DNA of 64,000 nt from Mycosarcoma maydis. Its lineage: Eukaryota > Basidiomycota > Ustilaginomycetes > Ustilaginales. Position 1 is the stretch's first letter. Every line of letters begins with the position of its first letter. The notes beneath the pieces are model-generated. The model was not told the origin of the DNA. It saw only the letters and a program-made list of their open reading frames with translations, and ran no database searches. The stretch covers positions 496,001 through 560,000 of the forward strand of contig NC_026490.1 of assembly GCF_000328475.2 (NCBI RefSeq), in the 5' to 3' direction. A program made the position numbers and the translations under genes. Positions 21,327-31,100 of this stretch are shown in pieces.

Positions 21327-23082
21327 TTACTCGTCATCCTCCTCCTCGTCATCCTCCTCCTCAGACTCGTCCTCCTCCTCTTCAGCGGCGGCCTCGAGGC
21401 AGGCAACGGCGATTCGGTCAAGGTCACGCATACCATCCTGCGAGATGCGACGACCACCCTTGGGGTCCTTCTCGAGAACACCAATCCCCTCGAGACCCTG
21501 CACAACCTTGCGCTGGACTGAACCGGAGGCGTCGGCGTGGTGCGAGGGGCGGAAACCGCGGTTCGAGGCACCACCGTGGAACTTTCGCAGGTGGCCGATA
21601 CCGACAGCCTTGCGCAGGTAAATGTGACGCGCCAGAGCGGCAGCACGGACGTAGAACCAGTCCGGGTTGTAAGGCGCCTGCTCCTTGAAGTGACCCGTCT
21701 TGACAATGTCGACCCAGGTGGGCACCTCGATCTTGCCTGTGAGTTGGTGCGAGCAGAGCCGAAGCGGTACGCAAAAAGTCAGTACGTTGTTTCCAAAGTA
21801 GACATGTAAACAACTTTTGGAATTCACGTCCGGCAGGTCCATCCTTTGCTTCTCGACATCAGCTGGAGCTGCATCATAGTTCCCTCGACTTGAGCTTCCG
21901 TCCGTCCCTTCTGTCGACTTGTCGCATCATCCCCGATGGACGCCCCAATCGTACTGCATAGTGAAGGCAAAGGCACTTGGCATTTCCCGAGGCGATCGTC
22001 ACATCCACCTGATCGTGATGATGCAAGATCGCCAGTATCTGCCAAGAGTCCATTCCTGTCTTCTGTACGCTGGGCTTTGTTCGTCTATCCCCTCGTCTAG
22101 TCAAGCTGGTGCCGTTGCTTTCGTCGACGCATGTCCCATATTGAACACGCTGGTTGACCCGCCAAATGTGATGCTGTGTCTGCGTTAAAACACTTACCAG
22201 ATCGCTTGAGGTGTTGCGCGTAAGCGTCAATGAAGGTGGAGGCGTCGACGTCACGAACGCTAAAAGATGCGAACCAAGTAGAAGAGAGACAGGTCAGCGA
22301 CGGTGCAAAAGGTTGGCAGTCGAAAGCCCGTTGGCACAAGAGAAGCAATGTGTGTCGCACCATCTTTATCGTAATGGGTGGTGAGTGCAGAGCAGATGCA
22401 GATGCAGAGGAACCGCGTTGGGTTGAGATGGCTTCGGAGCTCAGCGTGGCATGTACTGCTGCTGCAATGTGCCTGGTTTCTTCTGACTGAAGACGCCAAG
22501 TGGGCATGGTATAGAAGCGCGCATGAACACAAGTGTCGGAAGTCCTGCTGGTATCAAAGCTGGCAAAGTTGATGCAGGCGCGATGACTGGTCTTGCATTT
22601 TTCATTTTGCTGAGAATGACCATCCAGGTGAACTTGTGTGGCATATATGGCTCAATGAGCAACAAGGACTCCGGCATCGAGCAACAAGTTCAGTGAGCCT
22701 TTGCCGTATCGCAACTCTTCCGATGCTGTGTAAACTGTTTGTATCCGTTGCGACACTGCCATCCAAGTTGCAAGCTATTGCTGTGATACCTCTCGTGGGC
22801 CGAACGATGATCGTCTGCCAGCTATGAGGTGTCGAGATGGCGAAAACGGTCCTGCTGATCTGCTGATGACTGGAATGTTGGCTTCTGCGGATGATGCGAG
22901 GCTCTCTGCTGCCTATGCTGAATGCTGGAGTTGCTGATACTGTTTGTGCTGCTGCTGCTGCTGCTGCTGACTGCAAACGTATTGGCCATGCGACGAGGCG
23001 AGGCGGTGCAGACTAATCCATGCGACGGACGACATTGCTTCTCTTGTGCTTCGTCTGATAGAAGTTGATACGTACTTCGGCA
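21327..23082 (-). CDS. RPS19: 40S ribosomal protein S19 (three exons)
   Basis: eS19 of the small ribosomal subunit, needed for 18S rRNA maturation. Exon 3 (21327-21736) carries EVPTWVDIVKTG, DWFYVRAAALARHIYLRK and GGRRISQDGMRDLDRIA. Exon 2 (22198-22259) encodes VRDVDASTFIDAYAQHLKRS. Exon 1 is proposed as the 8-nt ATGCCGAA at 23075-23082 (donor GTACGT), so the protein starts MPNVRDVD. Introns are 815 and 461 nt; the second has a good branch site TACTGAC about 45 nt before its acceptor. The joined length is 159 aa. Introns close to the ATG are typical of fungal ribosomal protein genes. The C-terminus carries about 20 nearly all Glu/Asp residues, absent from most eS19. Exons 2 and 3 are firm; exon 1 is inferred from phase and donor. 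Confidence 0.88.
22947..22969. repeat. (GCT)7 microsatellite in RPS19 intron 1
   Basis: About seven GCT triplets on the + strand inside the proposed first intron of RPS19. Confidence 0.8.
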
Positions 23083-24444
23083 TGATGGGCGATGTATGTG
23101 TCTTGAGGTGGAAGAGAAGGGTGACGGTGAGGACGATGTACCAAAGTCGATCTCTGAGACGGTGAGCGCTCACGGCGTATTGCAGTTGCGATTTGCTGCT
23201 GGGTTTGTGCCAAGCTCCAACCTCGAATTTGAAAGAGACACGCTGTGCAGCCTTGCTGATTTCTGTCGTTCTCCACCGCACAATCTTGCCCACTCTTGTC
23301 TGCAAGCCGAGCCGTGTATCTTCCATGTCTAGTCAGCCTCGAGTCTTACCTGAAGTTCGGCAGCTAACTTTCCTTCCCAAGTTTCAGCTCCGTATTTCTA
23401 AGCTCGCAACCTGAGTGTGTGCTTGAGCTCATAATTCACTCGTATTTCGATTCAACCCAATTCAAGCTTCAATGAAGCTCGATTCAAAATTTTCAGAGTC
23501 TCATCCAACGCAAGCTGTTCGTGGGAACTTTTATCAAAGCTCGGCTCCGAAAAAGTACTATAAAACACGAACAAGATGTTGAACACGATCTAACACTGTA
23601 TATTGAAAGTCATGAATCGTGAATCGTGACTCCAGGCACGATGTCCGTGGTCCACGCGTGACGATTACGGGTTCTCAGAACATCACGCATGCAACACGAT
23701 GTCTCACAATTTAACAGCCTTGAGTAGTGAAGCGTGAAGATGAGAACGTCGTGCGTGGAACACGAACGGGCAACAAACACGAAACATGAAACTCGCAACT
23801 TGTGACTGTCTCGTTGCTTCGTGCTTCTCTCGGCTAATAGGCGCAAAAGAAATCAATCCGAACATACGACATATGCGAAGAGCCACACCAACGGAGAGTG
23901 ATGAAGTCGCAATAACCAAGAGGCGCGAGAAGATGCAGTTGTTGCAACACGATGACGATGCCGTGTGCGCTTGACCTAGACTAGGTGACAAGCAGCGTAC
24001 ACGCTGGTATGCTCGTGCTCGTTCATACAGTAGTAACAACGCCGACTTGATGCATTCGCGGAATCCAGCTGGTTGAACGAAATCATCCTTGTGTTACCTC
24101 CATAGATAGGCTTGTCGTTCAAGTCGGTCTTGATATGGATCTACGGCACGAAGCATGGCGAAAGGACAACGGCCGTTGCTGTTGCGGCGTCTGCTCGTAC
24201 GCCTGTGCTACTGCTTGGCTGAGCATGGCTGGCAATTGCTGCCAGTGCAAGCCGTGGCTCTCTCGACGCACATTATTGTACGTCGTGGGCGCATCAAAGT
24301 GCCGTAACTTGTAGACTGATACTGCCGAGCTAGCTGCGGTGACGATTCTTCTTGTCGCAGGACGCCAAATCGCGAGAATTGAGCATTCTCAATATGCTGG
24401 ACAAGCAGTGACCGAACCGCGTGGGTCGGCGCGGGTCGCGCAGG
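23083..24444. other. Intergenic upstream of RPS19, downstream of the coiled-coil gene
   Basis: About 1.36 kb without a supportable gene. Heptamer words CATGAAT-CGTGAAT-CGTG near 23611-23628. A 7-bp palindrome with a one-base loop (AGCTTCA A TGAAGCT) at 23465-23479. All ORFs are under 140 codons, lack recognisable domains or ATG starts, or cross the RPS19 leader. Confidence 0.4.
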
Positions 24445-26778
24445 TCAACACAAAGCTGGCGGACCACTGGTACCGGTCAATTGGCTAGCTTTCCGACGCG
24501 GTTGGCGCGGATTGGCATGCTCGCTCAGCTTGACCAGCAGCGCACCTTGCAAAGCAGCCTGGTCATCGAGAGCCTCGTACTGCTTCTGCATCCACTCGAT
24601 CTTCTTGTTGATCGTGTCCATGATCTGTCGCCTGCCTTCCTCGAGTGCCTTGATCTGCTTTCTAGACTCCTCTTCAAAGGTGCGCAGGCTAACAACGCTT
24701 TCGGCGATCGTGACAATTTGAGTTCCGAGGTGTGAAACAGCAGCACGCACATGATCAGCCTCATGGCCAAGTCCTTTAGCTTTGAGTGCTGTGAGCAATT
24801 GTTCGAACTTGTCGGGCGATTCGAGCAGCCTGCTAAGCCATTCGCGCTCAAATTGGCGAAGCACTTCGGTGTCCTTCTGCAGCGTGGTGAGCTGCGTATG
24901 CACCTTGTTGAGCGAATTTTGCATGTTCTTCAAGATGGCAGCCGAGATGGCCGCGGTGGACGCTTTCGAGTCATTCTCTTTCTGGCCAGGGGGAAGGAGA
25001 GGCGGACCAGGTGGTTGCAAGGTCGACGAAGATGATGCGACTTGGTTTGCTGCGGGAGCTGAATCAGACGGTGCTGCCAAGACAGTGCCGGAGCTCCGTT
25101 TCGATTCCTTCGAGGTCGAGCTAGCAGCAGCAGCAGATGCTTGTGACGTCGAGGTTGCCTCACCCGCAGCGGAGTTAGACTGCAGGCCAACTGGTGGATT
25201 GGCTCCATTGGGATTTGTGGGCGCAACCGTTGTGTTGGCAGACTGTTTTGCGTTTGGTGCGATGGCGGCATCTGAAGCCTGGTTCTGCTGTTGCTCTGTA
25301 TCAATGTCCATGGGTGCTGCACCGTCAGCTGGTGCTGTCGCTTCGTTCGAGGGATTGCCAGGCTTGGGGCTGGAGGCAGCTTCCGTAGCATGCTCTCTTA
25401 GCAAAGCCTTACTCTTCCACTTGCGTGCTAGCGCTCGAAGGCGTTGGTCCATACACGCTTGGTTCTCTTGGGTAGCTTCTTGAATGGCAAGATCCTTGAT
25501 CTCGTCGAGACGCCATTCGAGGTCTTGTTCGTGATTGGCGACCCACTTGCGAAACTGCGCTTGTGTCACTGCTTTGGACTCTGAGTTCAAAGCGGTAGCC
25601 TTTGACGGCGACGGCGGCCGAGGAAGAACAGAGTCCTGCGTAGGAGCTGTTCCATTGGCGGATGCAGCCGATGGCTGTGCGGCGACGGCAGCAGGAGCAG
25701 CCGGCTGAGCCGGCTCAGCCGGAAGAACACGGGAATCAAGAGCAGAGGACGTGGGGAGAGGCGCAACGAGTGAGGCCATAGCGGGCTTGGATACGGGAGG
25801 GTTGGCGGAGACAGTGGGCGCAGGCGCGCTAGCGGAAGAGGAGAATTGAGCTACATTTGGATGATCGAGCTTTTCCTGTAATGCAGCCACTTTCTTCTCG
25901 AGGGCCTTGATACGTTGGCGATTGTCGTTGATTTGACCGACGTCTTTGTCGACGTCCTTGCGTAGCTCTTTGCGCGTGTCGGTGATTTCGTGATGGAGAC
26001 GATTGTTGCCTCTGGTTAGCGCAGATAGGTCACTCCTGATCTTGTTCAAGTCGCTCTGGAATCGGCTGCTCTGCCCAAAGAAGGTACGCGCGTGATGATC
26101 GAGCTCTTCCTGACGCTTGCGATCCTTGCCACGCTCGTGCTTCAAGTCTTGCAGCTTTGCCTCGAATGGTGCAGTTGCAGCTGCCAGTAAAGCGGGAATG
26201 ATCCGAGCATCCACATCGACGCGCCACTGGAGCTGCATGCGGTAGAGATCGGCGGAGTTGGATTTGATCTTTTGCTCTAGACGTGTGACGACTTGCTGCT
26301 GTTCGGCGAGCCTGGCAATATTTCTGGGGTCGTTGGGGCCAGCGTCGTTGAGCCATTCTGCGACTGACTTTAGCTTGCTTAGCTCCTCCTCGAGATTGCG
26401 ACGATCTTCCGAGATGGCAAAGCTCTTGATCTCGATCTGGTCAAAGAGCTGACGTTCGGGATCGGAAGCGTAGAGTCGAGCGACGAGGTCGGAAGGAGAT
26501 TCGATCGAGGTGGAGGTGCTTGTACGAGCTGTGGTTGGCTCGAGCCGATCTATGAGCGGATTGCGGCTTGAGGAAGCGACTCGATCAAGAGTGGAGGCCG
26601 ACGTCGAAGCCAAGTTGTGGCTGGAGCTGGGGGATACGTTGGATGCGAAAGCGTTGCTGGCCGCTGTGCCCGACGTCGACGGCGCGTCATAGTCGATGGG
26701 GTCGTTGCGGGCTGCGAGCTTGTCGCGAATGTGATTGGGACGGACGCGAGGGTCGCGACCGCTGCCGTAGGAGCTCAT
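24445..26778 (-). CDS. Coiled-coil protein of unknown function
   Basis: Not recognised. 777 aa from the ATG at 26778 (MSSYGSGRDPRVRPNHIRDK). The frame is open about 115 codons further upstream, but that part is unlike the rest and overlaps the heptamer-bearing promoter. Residues 1-100 are Ser/Thr-rich. About 105-305 are heptad-like charged helices (ISEDRRNLEEELSKLKSVAEW; LEKKVAALQEKLDHP). 305-580 are Ala/Pro/Ser-rich and disordered with one charged helical island (FRKWVANHEQDLEWRLDEIK). 580-760 form a second coiled coil (LNKVHTQLTTLQKDTEVLRQFE; KQIKALEEGRRQIMDTIN). No catalytic or membrane motif. The layout suggests a structural or scaffolding protein, nothing more. Confidence 0.75.
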   Translation of the reverse strand: MSSYGSGRDPRVRPNHIRDKLAARNDPIDYDAPSTSGTAASNAFASNVSPSSSHNLASTSASTLDRVASSSRNPLIDRLEPTTARTSTSTSIESPSDLVARLYASDPERQLFDQIEIKSFAISEDRRNLEEELSKLKSVAEWLNDAGPNDPRNIARLAEQQQVVTRLEQKIKSNSADLYRMQLQWRVDVDARIIPALLAAATAPFEAKLQDLKHERGKDRKRQEELDHHARTFFGQSSRFQSDLNKIRSDLSALTRGNNRLHHEITDTRKELRKDVDKDVGQINDNRQRIKALEKKVAALQEKLDHPNVAQFSSSASAPAPTVSANPPVSKPAMASLVAPLPTSSALDSRVLPAEPAQPAAPAAVAAQPSAASANGTAPTQDSVLPRPPSPSKATALNSESKAVTQAQFRKWVANHEQDLEWRLDEIKDLAIQEATQENQACMDQRLRALARKWKSKALLREHATEAASSPKPGNPSNEATAPADGAAPMDIDTEQQQNQASDAAIAPNAKQSANTTVAPTNPNGANPPVGLQSNSAAGEATSTSQASAAAASSTSKESKRSSGTVLAAPSDSAPAANQVASSSSTLQPPGPPLLPPGQKENDSKASTAAISAAILKNMQNSLNKVHTQLTTLQKDTEVLRQFEREWLSRLLESPDKFEQLLTALKAKGLGHEADHVRAAVSHLGTQIVTIAESVVSLRTFEEESRKQIKALEEGRRQIMDTINKKIEWMQKQYEALDDQAALQGALLVKLSEHANPRQPRRKASQLTGTSGPPALC

Positions 26779-27166
26779 GAGCGCAGGAGCGACGCTCGCG
26801 GTAGGACCAAGACAAATGACAGTCAAGAATGTGATGCGACGGAGAACTTGGGCGGATGCGCAGTCGTGCGACTCGAACAGGCTTTGGCAAGGTGGGTTGA
26901 GTGCAAGACTTGACGGCCATAAAGTTGAAGCTTCGAGAAGGAAGTCGAAAGGGCCGGGGTACGATCGAGGATTACATGCGTTCAAGTGTAGACGATCGAA
27001 GGAATGGTAGAGCGCAGGACGATGCTCGATGAACAATAGCCCGAGATAGACAGACAATGTGGTGATGAAAGGATTCACGGATGAGCCGACAAGTGAAACA
27101 CAAAAATCAGAATCGTGAATCACGACTGCGTGATGAGCTTGGAAGCATACTCGTGACTATCACACG

Positions 27167-27208
27167 TCGTGAATCGTGAATCGTGAATCGTGAATCGTGA
27201 ATCGTGAT
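27167..27208. repeat. Heptamer array TCGTGAA x5 + TCGTGAT
   Basis: Five perfect 7-bp copies and one variant in register. This is the ATTCRYG family read on the opposite strand (CGTGAAT). Confidence 0.97.
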
Positions 27209-27394
27209 TGAATTGACACTTTACTGTACAAGCGAGTCGCGACTGTGTGCTCAGCTTCGTTGAATTTCGATGCAGAATCGCATTCACGATTGACAGTCAC
27301 GAGTTCACCGTACACCGCGCACGATTCGCGATTGATATTCACAATTCACGATTCGTGATTGATTCATTGATTGTTCTGTGCCGTGGTGATTCAT

Positions 27395-27442
27395 TGTGGG
27401 TCTGTGGGTCTGTGGGTCTGTGGGTCTGTGGGTCTGTGGATC
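27395..27442. repeat. Octamer array TGTGGGTC x5 + TGTGGATC
   Basis: Five perfect and one variant 8-bp tandem copies, about 660 bp upstream of ECM16. The period differs from the heptamer family. Confidence 0.97.
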
Positions 27443-27678
27443 TGGACGATTAGGTCTTACTTGGTCATTGCACCTCTCGAGCTACACAATGTACTGTAGA
27501 TTCGCGATTCTATCAACTCGGATAGCGCAGACCAACACAACACGCTTCCAACTCTCGAAACGTAACCAAGAGTCGTGACTCGTGAGTCGTGACTGTGCTT
27601 CTCTGTCAATCGCGTAAGGCACTCACGACTGTGCACCTAAGCAACCTCGCGTTCCGTCGCATTTACAGTCACAGAGTG

Positions 27679-27718
27679 ATTCACGATTCGTGATTGTGAT
27701 TCGTGATTGTGATTCGCG
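27679..27718. repeat. Mixed ATTCRYG/ATTGTG array
   Basis: Order: ATTCACG, ATTCGTG, ATTGTG, ATTCGTG, ATTGTG, ATTCGCG. The 7-mer alternates with a 6-mer lacking the C, showing how units lose a base. Confidence 0.9.
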
Positions 27719-28101
27719 GTGCGGTTTTTTGGCACCTTTTTGGCGCCTTAAATTGCGCGTCCTTTTTCACTCGTAACCACCAAGGTTGGAATTTGGGAAA
27801 CGCGAGTGAGAAAACGGATTCTGCGCCGTCCCGTCACAAGTTATGATTCATAATTCTTATTAGCAAGCAAAGATATAAATCTAATCATATATACAGTACA
27901 GTAACAACGAATCACCAATCGCGAATGCAGGTCGAATTCGTGATGGTGAATTTTTCTTCCTTTCAACACAAACAAAAAAAGTCAAGTGGAGAAGATAGAC
28001 CAAAATCGTGAATCACGAATGTCAAAATGGCGAACCGTTTCGATCATATACCAACCTTTCGCTACCAACACAGGTCGCCTTAACGCTCTGCCAACATTAC
28101 C

Positions 28102-31100
28102 ATGAAGAAGCCTGTGAAAGAGCGCTACAACGCTAAAGCGCGGCGATCGTCCATAGGAGGCTCTTCCCACAAAAATAAGCGCTCGCTACGTCAACGAGAT
28201 GCTGACGCTTACGATTCAAACTCTCACCTCATCGTTCCAGGCAGCCAAGAAGATCTTCGCCAAAAGCAAGCAGAACAGCAGCGAAAACAGCTTCTAGAGA
28301 ACTCTGGTCAAGATGCTTCCGCTCCAATGTCGTCAAAGAAGCGCAAGCGCCTCGATGCTTACATTGCCTCTCGTCTCAAAAAGGAACAACGTGTCAAAAT
28401 CATGGCCAAACTTGCACAAACCTCGGCCGAGATCGATCGCACTGCTCTCAAATCAGCAGCAACACTCGGAACAGGAAGAGCAAAGACCATGGAGGAGCGC
28501 ATAGATACCGCCGGCCAAAAGTCGGATCGCAGCGCCAAACGTACAAGGAGGACCATGCAGGGCGCCGTTATGCAGATTCACGAGGATGACGACGATGCTG
28601 ATCTGGACGAAATGCACGCCACCAATCATTTCCATCAGGATGAGGACGACGCAAACTGTACGCCCCCAGAACACATGGAGGACGACGGCCAAGACCATGG
28701 ACCTGTCGGCGAGGTCGAAGAGGATCCGGAGCGCAGAGCTAGAATCGTTGCTGCCGCTAGTCTGTTTGACAAGTCAAAGCCAGCAGGTGCTGCTGCTGCT
28801 TCCACCTCAGCCATCTCAGCCGCGTCTACATCTTCCTCTTCAGCTCCAGGACCGGCAACCGCCCTTGCGTCTGCTTACGGTTCCGCTTTAGCAAAAGATG
28901 CCAACGGTAACCCGCTCATGCCGGTTATGCGCAAACGAACCAAGAAGCCCAAAACAACCCGAGTCAATGCCGCTACAAGGCTTCAGCAACCTCCCGAAAG
29001 CGACTCCAGCTTTGACAGCTCCGAGTCTGAGGCCGAATCCTCATCCAGACCCAATTCTGCCGTGGCTGTCAACGATGATCTCATCGGGCCCGCTCCTCGT
29101 GCGTCGCTCTCCAGAAAGAATCAAGAGAAACGATTGGCGCAGACTGTCGACGCCAAGCGAAAAGCCAAAGCTGTGCCATCTGGTCCCGGTTGGGATCAGA
29201 AAGACTCTGATGATGAACAAGTTCCTCCTCAGATAGTTCCGCTCGGCGAGCAGCTCGACCAAGACATGGACAATGACGACGTTGATGATGAGCAAGATGA
29301 CTCGGATCTTGGCTCAGAAGAGCCCGACACGGACGAGGACGAAGATGCCGTCTTTCTCGAAGCTATGCGTCGCCGAGGTCTGCTCAAAAACGGCGCTACT
29401 CTCCTCGACGGTGCGCACCCTTCCACCTCTGCACCAGCTACTCAGTCCAAATCAAAGTCAGAGACGATTGCCAAGGCTAAAGAAGAGCTAAAAGACGGCC
29501 AAGGCGAGGCCAGCAGCGGACAAGCTGGCTCAGCTGATCATGACCACGATTCGGCAGAGACTTCGGACGACGAAGAGGAATCCGACGATGCAGAAGAAGA
29601 TGAAGACGAAGAAGACGATGACGAAGAAGACGATGAAAAAGAGGACACAGAAGAATACCGATCTCGTCGAAGAGGTATCGGCACAACCAAGCGCAGCTCC
29701 GGCTTCAAGGATTGGGCTCGTGCCGCCCTGGGCATCGGTGGTTCGGCTACCAACGCCCCCCAGCCAAATTCCGCCCAAGGCTTCGATGCCATGGATGCCG
29801 AAGCAGACGACACAGCTTACAACCTCGAGCCCGTCGCAGGCTTCAAAATCAAAGTAGGCGACATCATGCCCAAAGACGGTGTCGCACGTGGCCCTCTCGG
29901 TCGCGACCAAGAAAACATTAGAGAGCGTTCTGCTTTCGCTGCTCAGCACTACACCGAGCTTGAGGCTGCAAAGGCTTCTCACCCGGACCAATCCACCAAA
30001 GCCTTGGCGTCGGCACCCTCGGTGCTTACTCATGTCGAGGTGGAGCGCTCAGAACAGCTCTCTGCAGCTCGTTTGCGTTTGCCCGTTGTTGCCGAGGAAG
30101 ACAACATTGTTCGCACCATCATGGAGAACACCGTCACTGTCATTTGTGGTGAGACGGGTTCCGGTAAGACCACACAGGTACCGCAGTTCCTCTACGAAGC
30201 TGCGTTCGGTTCCAAAGGCAGTCTCAACCCAGGCATGATCGGTGTTACTCAACCTCGACGAGTTGCCGCTGTCAGTATGGCTCAGCGAGTCGCCTCGGAA
30301 CTCAATCTGCCTGCCGATCGCGTCTCACATCAAATCAGGTACGATGCTACTGTAAGCCCCAACACAGCCATCAAATTCATGACCGACGGTGTGTTGCTTC
30401 GAGAGCTCGCCACCGATTTCCTCCTCACCAAGTACAGCGTCATCATGGTCGACGAGGCGCACGAACGCAGTATCAACACCGATGTGCTTATCGGCGTGCT
30501 CAGTCGTGTCGTCCGCTTACGCGAGAAGCGTTGGCTCGAACGCGTTCAAGATGCTCGACCCCTGCGCCTTGTCATCATGAGTGCTACACTGCGCGTGTCT
30601 GACTTTACCGAGAACACAACGCTGTTCGCTTCACCCCCACCCGTTATCAACATTGACGCACGCCAGCATCCCGTAACTGTTCATTTCAACCGCAAGACCG
30701 TGCAGGACTACCTCACAGAGTCGGTCAACAAGGCAACCAAGATTCACGCGAGGTTGCCACCCGGTGGTATCCTCATCTTTCTCACAGGTCAGCAGGAAAT
30801 CACCACGGTGTGCAAAAAGCTCGAGCAGCGGTTCGGAAGCAAGGCGATCGAGCAGAAGAAAAGGAATCGCGAGCGCGTGCAGGGTCGATCCAAGTATCAT
30901 CGTTCACAAGACAATCAGCAAGGCGATGATGCAGAGACGCAAGATGCATCGGCTCCGCGTGTCAAGATGACTGCACGCGATGGCGATGTTGAAGCGGAAG
31001 AGGTGGATCTGGGACTGGACCGCGATCTTGCTGCCGATGTCGACGACGGCGCCATGGCCGATGAGGCCGATCCGGACGCACTCGACACCGACGACGAAGA

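Larger units (their letters stand above)
26779..28101. other. Divergent promoter region, coiled-coil gene / ECM16
   Basis: 1.3 kb rich in repeats: heptamer arrays at 27167-27208 and 27679-27718, scattered units at 27110-27130, 27285-27365 and 28005-28020, and an 8-bp tandem array at 27395-27442. An AT-rich patch lies at about 27838-27905. No gene. Confidence 0.6.

Noticed and set aside
21737..23074. Intron-encoded C/D snoRNA in RPS19
   Set aside because: In the sense strand I found only 6/7 C-box matches without a D box at proper distance; a perfect GTGATGA at 22015 is antisense and has no CTGA downstream.
22913..23326. 137-codon - strand ORF overlapping RPS19 exon 1
   Set aside because: No conserved motif, contains the translated GCT microsatellite as poly-Gln, and conflicts with the RPS19 leader.
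26779..27123. 115-codon upstream extension of the coiled-coil protein
   Set aside because: It is unlike the rest of the protein in composition and overlaps promoter-type sequence; the ATG at 26778 gives a natural start.
27167..27208. CRISPR-like direct repeats
   Set aside because: Units are 7 bp with no spacers; this is a tandem array in a eukaryotic genome.
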